A stretch of DNA of 64,000 nucleotides. Origin: Rugamonas rivuli. GTDB lineage: Bacteria > Pseudomonadota > Gammaproteobacteria > Burkholderiales > Burkholderiaceae_D. Made by a program: the position numbers and the translations under genes. Position 1 is the first letter of the stretch. Each line of letters starts with the position of its first letter. Below the pieces are notes generated by a model. The model was not told the origin of the DNA. It did not search any database and worked only from the letters and a program-made list of their open reading frames with translations. Of this stretch, positions 25,508 through 34,149 are shown piece by piece. The stretch spans positions 682,001 through 746,000 of the forward strand of contig NZ_WHUF01000004.1 in the NCBI RefSeq assembly GCF_009380165.1, read 5' to 3'.

Positions 25508-25561
25508 GTAATACTATGTTTGACGGCTGCTTTTCAACGGCCTAGTCTTACATGGTATTAC
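25508..25561 (+). promoter_or_regulatory. Palindromic operator and promoter of the toxin-antitoxin operon
   Basis: GTAATACTATG (25508-25518) and CATGGTATTAC (25551-25561) form an inverted repeat with 10 of 11 positions matching. A TTGACG at 25520-25525 with a 17-bp spacer to TAGTCT lies between the arms. Such paired sites are usual for autorepression by the antitoxin-toxin complex. Confidence 0.55.
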
Positions 25562-25577
25562 TTTGATTGGAGGAATC

Positions 25578-25832
25578 ATGGAGACAGAAGCGACCATACG
25601 CCGACAGGGAAATTCCGTTGGAGTAGCTCTGCCGCCGGCCATATTGCGCCTCATGGGCTTCTCCGTGGGTCAGACCGTATCACTGCAGGCGACGCCGGAC
25701 GGCTTGCTCATCAAGGCAAAACGCACGCGCCCGACGGCTGCGGAACTCAATGCCCAGTGCAATCTCAAAGCGCCTATGCCCGACGATCTTCAGGCATGGG
25801 AAAACATGCGTCCAGCAGGTTCCGAACGATGA
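25578..25832 (+). CDS. chpS: MazE/ChpS-like antitoxin
   Basis: 84-aa AbrB-fold antitoxin. The swapped-hairpin DNA-binding domain is clear: ATIRRQGNSVGVALPPAILRL (cut to 20 or fewer in a row: ATIRRQGNSVG, then LPPAILRLMGFSVGQ). The acidic, flexible tail (APMPDDLQAWENM) is expected to wrap the toxin. GGAGG lies 4 bp before the ATG at 25578, favouring it over the in-frame upstream ATG at 25563. The stop overlaps the toxin start (ATGA), the usual coupling in this family. Confidence 0.88.
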   Translation: METEATIRRQGNSVGVALPPAILRLMGFSVGQTVSLQATPDGLLIKAKRTRPTAAELNAQCNLKAPMPDDLQAWENMRPAGSER

Positions 25833-26188
25833 AGCGGCGCTGCCCCAGGCAGGGCGAAATCTATATGATTTCCATGGACCCGACGGTAGGAACGGAGATC
25901 CATGGCATGCGGCCGGCACTGGTCCTGTCTAACTCTGAATCGAACAAACAGGGCCGCGTTTTGATGGCGCCGATTACCCAAGGCGCCAACATCGACAGGG
26001 TTCGTGGATGGGCGACCAGCTTGATGGGTACAGGCACCAGAACACAAGGTGCGGCGATCGTCAACCAGGCGCGCTTTCTCGACTATGCTGCGCGCAAGGC
26101 CAGGTTCGTCGAGGACACGCCTGCGGAAGTGACGGAAGACGCCATGGCCAGGCTACAGGCGGCGCTGGAGGCAGAAACGGGAGATTGA
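25829..26188 (+). CDS. chpB: MazF/ChpB-like endoribonuclease toxin
   Basis: 119-aa MazF/PemK-fold toxin, expected to cleave mRNA at short sequence motifs. It keeps the family core: RQGEIYMISMDP, the catalytic Arg-bearing GMRPALVLS loop, LMAPITQG, and IVNQARFLDY, where the conserved Thr/Ser and Asp lie. The ITQG-to-NQAR spacing and the tail DAMARLQAALE resemble ChpB rather than MazF. Complete, no frameshift. Encoded 3' of its antitoxin with a 4-bp overlap. Confidence 0.9.
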   Translation: MKRRCPRQGEIYMISMDPTVGTEIHGMRPALVLSNSESNKQGRVLMAPITQGANIDRVRGWATSLMGTGTRTQGAAIVNQARFLDYAARKARFVEDTPAEVTEDAMARLQAALEAETGD

Positions 26189-26196
26189 GCGATTCC

Positions 26197-26625
26197 CTAT
26201 TTCTGCACGCGCTTGAGCTGCCGGTAGAAGTACAGCGGCGCGGTGACGTGCAGGACGTCGCCGGCGGAGCGGATCACGATGCGGTTGGAGTCCCAGCGCA
26301 GCCAGCGTGGCCCCTTGTGGTTGAAGATGCGTCCTTCGTCGGTTTCACCGGACGGGACGAAACCGAACTGCTGCACGCGGCCCATGAAGGCCGTCTCGCC
26401 CGCCGCATTCACGGTGCCGCGCACCGGAAGGCACGTCAGCAGCGACGGCAGTTGCCCAATGACGCTGCCGATGAGTATATCCCGCACCATCTCGTTCGGC
26501 ATCCATCGGTTCAACAGCAGGCCGGCCGCCAGACATCCGGCCAGTATGCAGCCCCACACCGTCCAGTCGCGCGTGCTCAGTAAGGGATTGAAGCCAATCG
26601 ACTGCTTGTGAAACGTCTGCGCCAT
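26197..26625 (-). CDS. Small membrane protein of unknown function
   Basis: 142-aa protein with two predicted spans: about 20-40 (WTVWGCILAGCLAAGLLLN) and 48-68 (ILIGSVIGQLPSLLTCLP). A soluble tail of mixed strands (MGRVQQFGFVPSGETDEGRIF; RWLRWDSNRIVIR) follows, resembling a small PH-like or SH3-like fold, without a family I can name. An in-frame ATG at 26658 would add 11 residues; neither start has a strong ribosome site. It converges with the toxin gene, 8 bp apart. Confidence 0.6.
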   Translation of the reverse strand: MAQTFHKQSIGFNPLLSTRDWTVWGCILAGCLAAGLLLNRWMPNEMVRDILIGSVIGQLPSLLTCLPVRGTVNAAGETAFMGRVQQFGFVPSGETDEGRIFNHKGPRWLRWDSNRIVIRSAGDVLHVTAPLYFYRQLKRVQK

Positions 26626-26705
26626 GTTTGCTGCCTGTCGTGAGGAAGTAGTCAGCATTTTGCTCTGACGCGCTGGGAAAATCCAGTCCCCGGCGCCGTT
26701 GCGCT

Positions 26706-27317
26706 TCAGGCGAACTCCATCACTTCCCGCAGCGGCTTGCGCACTTTCTGCGGCCAGTTGCCGGCGGCGGCGTAGCCGATCGACAGCAGCATGACCGGCA
26801 CGTCGGCCTCGCCCAGCTTGAATTCGCGTTTCACTCCGGCGGCATCGAATCCGCTCATGGCGCTGCTGGCCAGGCCCATGCCCTCGGCGGCCAGCATCAT
26901 CGTCATCGCCGCCAGCGAACCGGAACGCAGCGCTTCGTCCCGCTGCAACTGCGGATTGCCGGGGTGCGTATCTTGCGCCATACCGACCCACACATCGGCG
27001 ACCTTCTGCGGCATGATCCCGGCGTCGACCGACGGCTTCAATGCCTGCGACAGGCCTTCGTGCGCGGCCAGTGTGCCGACGATGATGAAGGTGACTGGCG
27101 CATCGGCCACCTTCTGCTGGGCGAAGGCGACCGCCTTCAGGCGTTCCTTCGCCTGCGGCGTGCGCACCGCAATGAATTTCCAGTTCTGAAAATTGTAGGC
27201 CGACGGTGCCAGCGTCGCCATGCGCACCAGCTCTGAGATGTCGGCGTCGCTCAGCGCGCGGCCCGTATCGAAGCGATTGGCGGAGATGCGCGATTCGATC
27301 AGGTGTTTGACGTTCAT
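26706..27317 (-). CDS. Nitroreductase family oxidoreductase
   Basis: 203-aa FMN-dependent, probably homodimeric oxidoreductase. The FMN phosphate motif is ESRISANRF (about 8), LAPSAYNFQNWKFIAV gives the conserved Ser-Asn-Gln-W loop, and LSIGYAAAGNWPQK near the C-terminus fits the final FMN contact. Length is usual. Substrates of the family include nitroaromatics and quinones; the true one is unknown. Same strand as the EamA gene but 34 bp downstream of it, so cotranscription under the MarR regulator is possible. Confidence 0.87.
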   Translation of the reverse strand: MNVKHLIESRISANRFDTGRALSDADISELVRMATLAPSAYNFQNWKFIAVRTPQAKERLKAVAFAQQKVADAPVTFIIVGTLAAHEGLSQALKPSVDAGIMPQKVADVWVGMAQDTHPGNPQLQRDEALRSGSLAAMTMMLAAEGMGLASSAMSGFDAAGVKREFKLGEADVPVMLLSIGYAAAGNWPQKVRKPLREVMEFA

Positions 27318-27351
27318 TTGATACTCTCTATGGTTGATTGAAGTGTGCGTA

Positions 27352-28224
27352 TCAGCGGCGCTGCGCGGAACCCCGCTGTACCGCCAGGATGCTAGCCAGC
27401 ACCGTGGCCAGCCCGGCCAGCGACAGACCGCTCATCGCCTGCCCGAGCAGGGCCCAGCCCAGCACCACCGCGACCAAGGGGCTCAACAAACCCAGCGAGG
27501 ACACCGCCACCGGCGACAAGCGGGCGATCCCGCGGAACCACAAGGCATAGGCCAGCAGGGCACCGGCCAACGACAGGTAGGCATAGCCCAGCACCTGAAC
27601 CGCGTCGAGCGCCGGCAGCGGTGGATCAACCAGCACGGCCAGCGGCGCGAGCATCAGGCCACCAAGCAGCAATTGCCAGCCGGTCAAGGCCAGCACAGGC
27701 AGTTCGCTGCGCCAGCGGCGCGTCAGATAAGTGCCGGCAGCCATGCAGGCTGCACCGGCCAGCGCCGCCGCAATGCCGGCCGCATCCCAGACCGCACCGG
27801 GCGAGAGCAGCAGCACCGCCATCCCCAGCACGCCCAGCACGCCGGCGCCCACGGCCAGCCGCGCTGGCGGACGCCGCTCCAGCAGCCAGGCCAGGCCCAT
27901 GACCAGCAGCGGCTGGATCGCGCCGACCACCGCCGCCAAGCCACCCGGCAGACGGTAGGCCGCGATGAACAACAGCGCCTGGAAAAAGCCGATATTCAAC
28001 GCCGACAGGACTACCAGCCGGCCCCATTCGGCACGCTGCGGCAGGCGCCCCACAAAAATCAGCAGCAGAACGCCGGCCGGCAGGGTGCGCAGCAGCGCCG
28101 CGATGAAAGGCCGGTCCGGCGGCAGTAGCTGGGTGGTGACGATATAGGTCGATCCCCAGATGGCCGGCGCCAGCGCGGTGGTCAGTGTGGTGATCAAGGA
28201 CGATGTCGTGCTTTTCTCGTTCAT
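27352..28224 (-). CDS. EamA/DMT-family exporter
   Basis: 290-aa inner-membrane carrier with ten hydrophobic segments in two EamA repeats (about 12-140 and 150-285). The first repeat begins ALAPAIWGSTYIVTTQLLP and the second has the matching AYLSLAGALLAYALWFRG. Members export amino acids, metabolites or drugs. It is divergent from a MarR-type regulator, and repeated TCAAGATAAA elements occupy the shared 78-bp region, so it is the likely target of that regulator. Confidence 0.9.
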   Translation of the reverse strand: MNEKSTTSSLITTLTTALAPAIWGSTYIVTTQLLPPDRPFIAALLRTLPAGVLLLIFVGRLPQRAEWGRLVVLSALNIGFFQALLFIAAYRLPGGLAAVVGAIQPLLVMGLAWLLERRPPARLAVGAGVLGVLGMAVLLLSPGAVWDAAGIAAALAGAACMAAGTYLTRRWRSELPVLALTGWQLLLGGLMLAPLAVLVDPPLPALDAVQVLGYAYLSLAGALLAYALWFRGIARLSPVAVSSLGLLSPLVAVVLGWALLGQAMSGLSLAGLATVLASILAVQRGSAQRR

Positions 28225-28235
28225 GGCGTTTGTCT

Positions 28236-28290
28236 CGACTTCAAGATAAAATGAAAGTCTGATCAAAAACAATCTTGATGTCAAGATAAA
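28236..28290. promoter_or_regulatory. Candidate MarR operator between the exporter and regulator genes
   Basis: TCAAGATAAA occurs twice (28241-28250 and 28281-28290). The second is part of an inverted repeat TCTTGA-TG-TCAAGA at 28273-28286. Repeated half-sites in a divergent gap are the usual binding pattern of MarR dimers. Confidence 0.6.
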
Positions 28291-28302
28291 TTGGAGTGTG
28301 CG

Positions 28303-28815
28303 ATGTCGAATGAAAGAGCGATGGATGCCGTGGACACCATCGTGGCGCAATGGCGCCAGGAGCGTCCCGACCTGGACGTGGCGAGCATGGCGACGATAGG
28401 ACGGCTGAAGCGCTGCGCCGCGCTGCTGCAACGCAGGCTGGACGCGACCTTTGCCGAATTTGGAATGGGTGCGTGGGAATTCGATGTGCTGGCGACGCTC
28501 AGGCGATCCGGTGCGCCCTACTGCTTGGCGCCGACCGCGCTGTTTTCGGCGATGATGATCACCTCCGGCACGATGACTCACCGGCTGCAGCGGCTGGAGG
28601 CGAGCGCGCTGGTCGAGCGGATGCCCAACCCCGCCGACGCCCGCAGCCTGCTGGTGCGGCTAACCCCGGCCGGGCTGGAACTGATCGAGCGCGCGGTGGC
28701 CGCGCACGTCGACAACGAACGCACGATACTGTCGCCCCTGAACCCGGCGGAACTCGCGCTGCTGGACAGTGGGCTGATTAAACTGCTGGCGGCGCTGGAA
28801 CCGGCGAACCAGTAA
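28303..28815 (+). CDS. MarR-family transcriptional regulator
   Basis: 170-aa winged-helix regulator. N-terminal dimerisation helices are followed by the DNA-reading region: EFDVLATLRRSGAPYCLAPTAL, SGTMTHRLQRLEASALVERM (helix-turn-helix) and the wing NPADARSLLVRLTPAGL. The ATG at 28303 has GGAG 8 bp ahead; a TTG at 28291 is a less likely start. It probably represses itself and the EamA exporter in response to an unknown small molecule. It converges with paaZ, 16 bp apart. Confidence 0.93.
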   Translation: MSNERAMDAVDTIVAQWRQERPDLDVASMATIGRLKRCAALLQRRLDATFAEFGMGAWEFDVLATLRRSGAPYCLAPTALFSAMMITSGTMTHRLQRLEASALVERMPNPADARSLLVRLTPAGLELIERAVAAHVDNERTILSPLNPAELALLDSGLIKLLAALEPANQ

Positions 28816-28831
28816 CCGCCAGAGACTACTT

Positions 28832-30877
28832 TCAGGCGCGCTTCATCACCAGCGTCAGGATGTCGTAGCTGGCCACCAGTTCGTCGTTCTGGTTGGTCAC
28901 TTGCACATCCCATGCGACCACGCCCTGGCCGACGCCTTTGTCGTCGGTGCGGTTGCGGTCCACCTTGCGCTTGCAGGTCAGGCGCGCGCGGATGGTGTCG
29001 CCAATGGCCACCGGCGTGATGAAGCGCAGGTTGTCCAGACCGTAGTTGGCCAGCACCGGACCAGGCGCAGGCGAAACAAACAGCCCCGCCGCCGCCGACA
29101 GCACGAAGTAGCCGTGCGCGATGCGCTTGCCGAACTGCGTGTCCTTGGCGGCGATGTCGTCGAAGTGCATGTAGAAGTAATCGCCCGAGACGCCGCCGAA
29201 GTTGACGATGTCCGCTTCGGTCACGGTGCGGCGGTGCGTCAGCAGCGAGTCGCCCATCTTCAGATCCTCGAAGTAGCGGCGGAACGGGTGCACTTCGCTC
29301 TCCTGCACCTTGGCGCCGCGCACGTACTCGCCGGTGACGGCGGCCAGCATCGTCGGCGAGCCTTGCACCGCAGCGCGCTGCAGGAAGTGGCGCACCGCGC
29401 GGATGCCGCCCAGTTCTTCGCCGCCGCCTGCACGGCCAGGGCCACCGTGCTTCAGCTGCGGCAGCGGCGAGCCATGGCCGGTGGAGTCGACCGAAGCTTC
29501 GCGCTCCAGTATCAGCACGCGGCCATGCGAGGCGGCCGCCATCGGCACCGCGTAGGCGGCGGTGGCCGGATCCTTCGTCACCAGAGTGGAAACCAGCGAG
29601 CCTTTGCCGCGCGCGGCCAGGGCCAGCGCTTCGTCGATGCCGTTGTAGCTGATGATGGTGCTGACCGGTCCGAAGGCTTCGATGTCGTGCACGGCGTCGT
29701 TGCGCATGCCGTCGCGGCACAGCAGCAGCGTCGGCGAGAAGAAGGAGCCGTTGGCGACGCCGTCGCCAACGAGCTTAAAGCCGTCGCGCTCACTGAACAG
29801 CACCTCGTTGCCGCGTGCGAGCAGTTCGACCCGCTCCGCCACATCGCGCTGCTGGTCCTTGGAGGCCAGTGCGCCCATGCGCACGCCCTCCACCGACGGA
29901 TCGCCGACGCTGACCTTGGCCAGGCGCTCGCGCAAGCGCGTGCCGACGGCGTCCACCATATTTTCCGGCACGATGATACGGCGGATGGCGGTACATTTCT
30001 GGCCGGCCTTGCCGGTCATCTCGCGCGCCACTTCCTTGACGAACAGGTCGAATTCGACATCGTCCGGCGTGACATCCGGCGCCAGGATGGCGCAGTTGAG
30101 CGAGTCCGCTTCGGCGGTGAACGGCACCGAATTGGCGATCAGGTTGCGGTTGGTGCGCAGCTTGGCGGCGGTGTCGGCGGAACCGGTGAAGGTGACGACG
30201 TCGGCGCCACCCAGGCGGTCCAGCAGGTCGCCGGTACTGCCGATGACCAGTTGCAGCGCCCCTTCCGGCAGCAGGCCGGAATCATGCATCATGCGTACCA
30301 CGGCTTCGGTCAGGTAGCTGGTGGCGGAGGCGGGTTTGCCGATGCACGGCATGGCAGCCAGGAAGCTCGGTGCGAATTTCTCCAGCAGGCCCCAGATCGG
30401 GAAGTTGAAGGCATTGATGTGCACTGCCAGGCCGCCGCGCGGCACCAGGATGTGGGTGCCGGAGAAGCCGCCGTTCTTACCCAGCGCCATGGCCGGGCCT
30501 TCGTGCAGCACGTTGGACGACGGCAGCTCGCGGCTGCCCATGCTGGCGTAGGCGAACAGCGTGCCGGTGCCGCCTTCGATGTCGACCCAGCTGTCGGCGC
30601 GGGTGGCGCCGGTCAGGTGCGAGATCGCGTACAGCTCTTCCTTGCGGCTGGCCAGGTACAGCGCCAGCGCCTTCAGACGCGCGGCGCGCTGCTGGAAGTC
30701 CAGCTTCATCAGCGCCGGCACGCCGGTCTTGCGGGCGTAGGTGACGGCTTCGTCGAAGTCGATCTTCTCGGCGTGGGTGTGGTAGATCACCGAGTTGTTC
30801 AAGGCGCTGTGCAGCGGCGCCGATGCTTCGGCGCCTATCCATCGGCCGCCGATCCAGCTTTGCAGGGTTGATGCCAT
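28832..30877 (-). CDS. paaZ: PaaZ: bifunctional oxepin-CoA hydrolase / 3-oxo-5,6-dehydrosuberyl-CoA semialdehyde dehydrogenase
   Basis: 681-aa fusion that opens the oxepin-CoA ring and oxidises the resulting aldehyde. The N-terminal aldehyde dehydrogenase (about 1-520) has C295 (AGQKCTAIRR) and E256 (TAEADSLN), the same numbers as in the E. coli enzyme. The C-terminal MaoC-type hydratase (about 540-680) has RYFEDLKMGDSLLTHRR and the catalytic Asp/His stretch GDYFYMHFDDIAAKDTQFG. Both halves look active. It is the last gene of the paa run, 20 bp after paaY. Confidence 0.97.
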   Translation of the reverse strand: MASTLQSWIGGRWIGAEASAPLHSALNNSVIYHTHAEKIDFDEAVTYARKTGVPALMKLDFQQRAARLKALALYLASRKEELYAISHLTGATRADSWVDIEGGTGTLFAYASMGSRELPSSNVLHEGPAMALGKNGGFSGTHILVPRGGLAVHINAFNFPIWGLLEKFAPSFLAAMPCIGKPASATSYLTEAVVRMMHDSGLLPEGALQLVIGSTGDLLDRLGGADVVTFTGSADTAAKLRTNRNLIANSVPFTAEADSLNCAILAPDVTPDDVEFDLFVKEVAREMTGKAGQKCTAIRRIIVPENMVDAVGTRLRERLAKVSVGDPSVEGVRMGALASKDQQRDVAERVELLARGNEVLFSERDGFKLVGDGVANGSFFSPTLLLCRDGMRNDAVHDIEAFGPVSTIISYNGIDEALALAARGKGSLVSTLVTKDPATAAYAVPMAAASHGRVLILEREASVDSTGHGSPLPQLKHGGPGRAGGGEELGGIRAVRHFLQRAAVQGSPTMLAAVTGEYVRGAKVQESEVHPFRRYFEDLKMGDSLLTHRRTVTEADIVNFGGVSGDYFYMHFDDIAAKDTQFGKRIAHGYFVLSAAAGLFVSPAPGPVLANYGLDNLRFITPVAIGDTIRARLTCKRKVDRNRTDDKGVGQGVVAWDVQVTNQNDELVASYDILTLVMKRA

Positions 30878-30897
30878 CTTTATCTCCGTTCGATTGT

Positions 30898-31509
30898 CTA
30901 TGCTTGGGCGTTTTTATGCAGGTGCAGCGGCAGCGAGCTTTCCCACTCGACGCGCTTGCGGTCCGGCTCCACTGCGGTCAGCGCTTCCACTTCGCGCATG
31001 GTGTTCATGGAGCGCACCGCCAGCTCCTGGTACTGGCCGGTGCCCTCGGTCTTCCATTTGATCTCGTCGTCGCGCAGTTCGCGCGCCACCTTGGCCGGCG
31101 TGCCAACCACCAGGCTGCGCGGCGGTACTTCCATGCCGGCGCGGACGAAGCTCATCGCGGCGACGATGCTGTCGGCGCCGATGACGGCATTGTCCATCAC
31201 CACGCTGTTCATGCCGACCAGCGCGTTGCGGCCGATGCGGCAGCCATGCAGCACGGCGCCATGGCCGATATGGCCGTCGCGTTCGACCACCGTGTCGGCG
31301 CCGGGGAAGCCGTGCATGACGCAGGTGTCCTGCAGGTTGGCGCCCTCCTCCAGGATCAGCCGGCCGAAGTCGCCGCGCAGCGCGGCCAGCGGGCCGATAT
31401 AGCAGCGCGGGCCGACGATGACGTCGCCGATCAGCACCGCACTGGGATGCACGTAGGCGGTCGGATGGACCACCGGGGTGACGCCGTTGATTTCGTAGAC
31501 CTTGACCAT
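30898..31509 (-). CDS. paaY: PaaY: phenylacetate-pathway thioesterase, left-handed beta-helix
   Basis: 203-aa trimeric hexapeptide-repeat protein of the gamma-carbonic-anhydrase fold. Repeats run from about 15 to 150 (VHPTAYVHPSAVLIGDVIVG; IGHGAVLHGCRIGRNALVG; NAVIGADSIVAAMSFV), with metal-binding His in CVMHGF and HIGHGAVLHG. In this pathway PaaY hydrolyses hydroxylated CoA thioesters and relieves inhibition. Downstream of the 101-bp gap that holds a REP-like element. Confidence 0.95.
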   Translation of the reverse strand: MVKVYEINGVTPVVHPTAYVHPSAVLIGDVIVGPRCYIGPLAALRGDFGRLILEEGANLQDTCVMHGFPGADTVVERDGHIGHGAVLHGCRIGRNALVGMNSVVMDNAVIGADSIVAAMSFVRAGMEVPPRSLVVGTPAKVARELRDDEIKWKTEGTGQYQELAVRSMNTMREVEALTAVEPDRKRVEWESSLPLHLHKNAQA

Positions 31510-31526
31510 CTTCGTTCCTCGTCGGA

Positions 31527-31610
31527 GTCATTCCCGCGCAGGCGGGAATCTATACTCAGCATGGACTCCCGCCTGCGCGGGAGGTCGTTGCTCTGGGAGA
31601 GCAACGACGG
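31527..31610. repeat. REP-like double palindrome (copy 2) and adjoining hairpin
   Basis: ATTCCCGC-GCA-GGCGGGAAT at about 31530-31549 and CTCCCGCCTGCGCGGGAG at 31566-31583 form the same pair seen at 4288. The linker TATACTCAGCATGGA matches copy 1 with small changes. A separate perfect hairpin GTCGTTGCTCT-GGG-AGAGCAACGAC lies at 31584-31608, directly after the paaJ stop. Together they fill the only sizeable gap within the paa run. Confidence 0.8.
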
Positions 31611-32816
31611 TTATACGCGTTCGATCACCAACGCGATGCCTTGTCCTACGCCGATGCACATGGTGCACAGCGCGTAGCGGCCGCCGGTGCGTTCCAGCTG
31701 GTTCAACGCCGCCAGCACCAGCCGCGCGCCGGATGCGCCCAGCGGATGGCCGATGGCGATGGCGCCGCCGTTCGGGTTGACGTGCGCAGCATCGTCGGCC
31801 AGGCCGAGATCACGCGTGACGGCCAGTCCCTGTGCCGCAAAGGCTTCGTTCAATTCGATCACATCCATCTGCTCGATGGTCAGGCCAACCTGCGCCAGCA
31901 CCTTCTTCGACGCCGGCGATGGACCGAAGCCCATGATGCGCGGCGCCAGACCGGCGGTCGCCATGCCCAGCACGCGGGCGCGCTTGCGCAGGCCGTACTG
32001 CTCGGCGGCGGCGGCCGACGCCAGCAGGATCGCGCACGCGCCGTCGTTGACGCCCGAGGCGTTACCGGCGGTGACGCTGCCATCCGGCTTGACTACGCCT
32101 TTCAGCTTGGCCAGCATCTCGACCGTGGTATCCGGACGCGGATGCTCGTCGGTATCGACGATCTTCGGATCACCTTTTTTCTGCACCAGCGTGACCGGCA
32201 CGATTTCATCCTTGAACACGCCGGCCGCATGGGCTGCGGCCCAGCGCTGCTGGCTGCGCACCGCGAACGCATCCTGGTCGGCGCGGCTGATGCCGAATTC
32301 CTGCGCGACGTTTTCGGCAGTCTCCGGCATGCTGTCGATGCCGTACTTGGCTTTCATCAGCGGGTTGACGAAGCGCCAGCCGATGGTGGTGTCCTCGATC
32401 TTGGCGGCACGCGAGAAGGCGCTGTCGGCCTTGCCCATGACGAAGGGAGCGCGCGTCATGCTTTCGACGCCGCCTGCAATCACCAGCTGCGCTTCGCCGG
32501 CCTTGATGGAGCGCGCGGCAATGCCGACCGCGTCCAGGCTAGAGCCGCACAGGCGGTTGATGGTGTTGGCGGGGACGTCGACCGGCAGGCCGGCCAGCAG
32601 CGCCGCCATACGGCCGACGTTGCGGTTGTCTTCACCGGCGCCGTTGGCGCAGCCGTAGTAGACGTCATCGACCTTGGCCCAGTCGACGCCGGGATTGCGG
32701 GCGATCAGCGCGGCGATGGGCAGCGCGGCCAGGTCGTCGGCGCGCACGCCGCCGAGGGCGCCGCCGTAGCGGCCGAATGGGGTGCGGATGGCGTCACAGA
32801 TGAAAGCGTCGTTCAC
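31611..32816 (-). CDS. paaJ: PaaJ: 3-oxoadipyl-CoA thiolase
   Basis: 401-aa thiolase that splits 3-oxoadipyl-CoA (and the dehydrosuberyl analogue) to acetyl-CoA plus succinyl-CoA. Active-site residues are all visible: nucleophile Cys in NRLCGSSLDA (about 90), NEAFAAQ, His in GGAIAIGHPLGASGAR, and the second Cys in CTMCIGVGQG. Closely similar to PcaF; paa context decides the name. 9 bp downstream of paaK. Confidence 0.95.
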   Translation of the reverse strand: MNDAFICDAIRTPFGRYGGALGGVRADDLAALPIAALIARNPGVDWAKVDDVYYGCANGAGEDNRNVGRMAALLAGLPVDVPANTINRLCGSSLDAVGIAARSIKAGEAQLVIAGGVESMTRAPFVMGKADSAFSRAAKIEDTTIGWRFVNPLMKAKYGIDSMPETAENVAQEFGISRADQDAFAVRSQQRWAAAHAAGVFKDEIVPVTLVQKKGDPKIVDTDEHPRPDTTVEMLAKLKGVVKPDGSVTAGNASGVNDGACAILLASAAAAEQYGLRKRARVLGMATAGLAPRIMGFGPSPASKKVLAQVGLTIEQMDVIELNEAFAAQGLAVTRDLGLADDAAHVNPNGGAIAIGHPLGASGARLVLAALNQLERTGGRYALCTMCIGVGQGIALVIERV

Positions 32817-32825
32817 GAAATCTCC

Positions 32826-34136
32826 TTAAGTTTTAGGGCGCTGGTCCACCACACGGCGGGCCTTGCCCGTCAATGTGCGCTCGATGCCGTTGGGGGCCAG
32901 CAGGCGCACCTTGGTGGTGACGCCGACATAGGTTTTGATGTGGTGTTCCAGTTCGCGTGCCAGTGCCTCGGTTTCGCTGGCCGGCGTTTCGGGCCGCAGC
33001 TCGGCCAGCACGTCCAGCTTGTCGAGATGGCCGTCGCGTGAAATGACAAGCTGATATTGCGGCGCCAGCTTGGGCATCTTGCAGATCAATTCTTCGATCT
33101 GGGTCGGGAAGACGTTCACGCCGCGGATGATCAACATGTCGTCCGAGCGGCCGGTGATCTTGCCGATGCGGCGCATGGAGCGCGACGTGGCGGGCAGCAG
33201 CCGCGTGAGGTCACGCGTGCGGTAGCGGATGATGGGCAGCGCTTCCTTGCTCAGCGAGGTGAATACCAGCTCGCCCTCTTCGCCGTCGGGCAGCACTTCG
33301 CCGGTGTCTGGGTCGATGATCTCGGGGTAGAAATGGTCTTCCCAGATCACCGGGCCGTCCTTGCTCTCGATGCACTCGCTGGCGACGCCAGGCCCCATCA
33401 CTTCGGACAGGCCGTAGATATCGACTGCGTCGATGCCGGCGCGCTGTTCGATTTCCTTGCGCATGGCGTCGGTCCACGGTTCTGCGCCGAAGATGCCGAC
33501 CTTGAGCGAGCTGGCGGCAGGGTCCAGGCCCTGGCGCTGGAATTCCTCGATGATGTTCAACATGTACGACGGCGTGACCATGATGATGGACGGCTTGAAG
33601 TCCTGGATCAGCTGCACCTGTTTCTCGGTCTGGCCGCCGGACATCGGGATCACCGTGCAGCCCAAACGCTCGGCGCCGTAGTGCGCACCGAGGCCGCCGG
33701 TGAACAGGCCGTAGCCGTAGGAGATGTGGACCATGTCGCCACGACGGCCGCCGGCGGCGCGGATCGAGCGCGCGACCACGTTGGCCCAGGTGTCAATGTC
33801 GTTCTGCGTGTAGCCCACCACGGTGGGTTTGCCGGTGGTACCGCTGGATGCGTGCACGCGCACCACGCGGTCCTGCGGCACGGCGAACATGCCAAACGGG
33901 TAGTTGTCGCGCAGTTCCTTCTTGCCGGTGAAGGGGAACTTGGCCAGGTCGGCCAGCGTGTGCAGGTCGTCGGGATGAACACCGGCGGCGTCGAAAGCGG
34001 CGCGGTAGTGCGGCACGTTGTCGTAGGCGTGCTTGAGCGACCATTTCATGCGTTGCAGTTGCAGTGCTTGCAGTTCGTCCTTGCTGGCGCGTTCGATCGG
34101 CTCCAGATCGGACGGCTCCGGGATGCGTTGGACCAT
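32826..34136 (-). CDS. paaK: PaaK: phenylacetate-CoA ligase
   Basis: 436-aa AMP-forming ligase that activates phenylacetate as phenylacetyl-CoA, the pathway entry and source of the inducer. The P-loop is HASSGTTGKPTVVGYT, with DIYGLSEVMGPG and the C-domain RITGRSDDMLIIRGVN-like stretch (here KITGRSDDMLIIRGVNVFP). Length matches PaaK. AGGAG precedes the ATG at 34134-34136, which favours this start over upstream in-frame codons. Confidence 0.97.
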   Translation of the reverse strand: MVQRIPEPSDLEPIERASKDELQALQLQRMKWSLKHAYDNVPHYRAAFDAAGVHPDDLHTLADLAKFPFTGKKELRDNYPFGMFAVPQDRVVRVHASSGTTGKPTVVGYTQNDIDTWANVVARSIRAAGGRRGDMVHISYGYGLFTGGLGAHYGAERLGCTVIPMSGGQTEKQVQLIQDFKPSIIMVTPSYMLNIIEEFQRQGLDPAASSLKVGIFGAEPWTDAMRKEIEQRAGIDAVDIYGLSEVMGPGVASECIESKDGPVIWEDHFYPEIIDPDTGEVLPDGEEGELVFTSLSKEALPIIRYRTRDLTRLLPATSRSMRRIGKITGRSDDMLIIRGVNVFPTQIEELICKMPKLAPQYQLVISRDGHLDKLDVLAELRPETPASETEALARELEHHIKTYVGVTTKVRLLAPNGIERTLTGKARRVVDQRPKT

Positions 34137-34149
34137 CGGTGTCTCCTCT

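Noticed and set aside
28901..30871. 656-codon plus-strand frame over paaZ
   Set aside because: Antisense shadow; PaaZ has both active sites intact.
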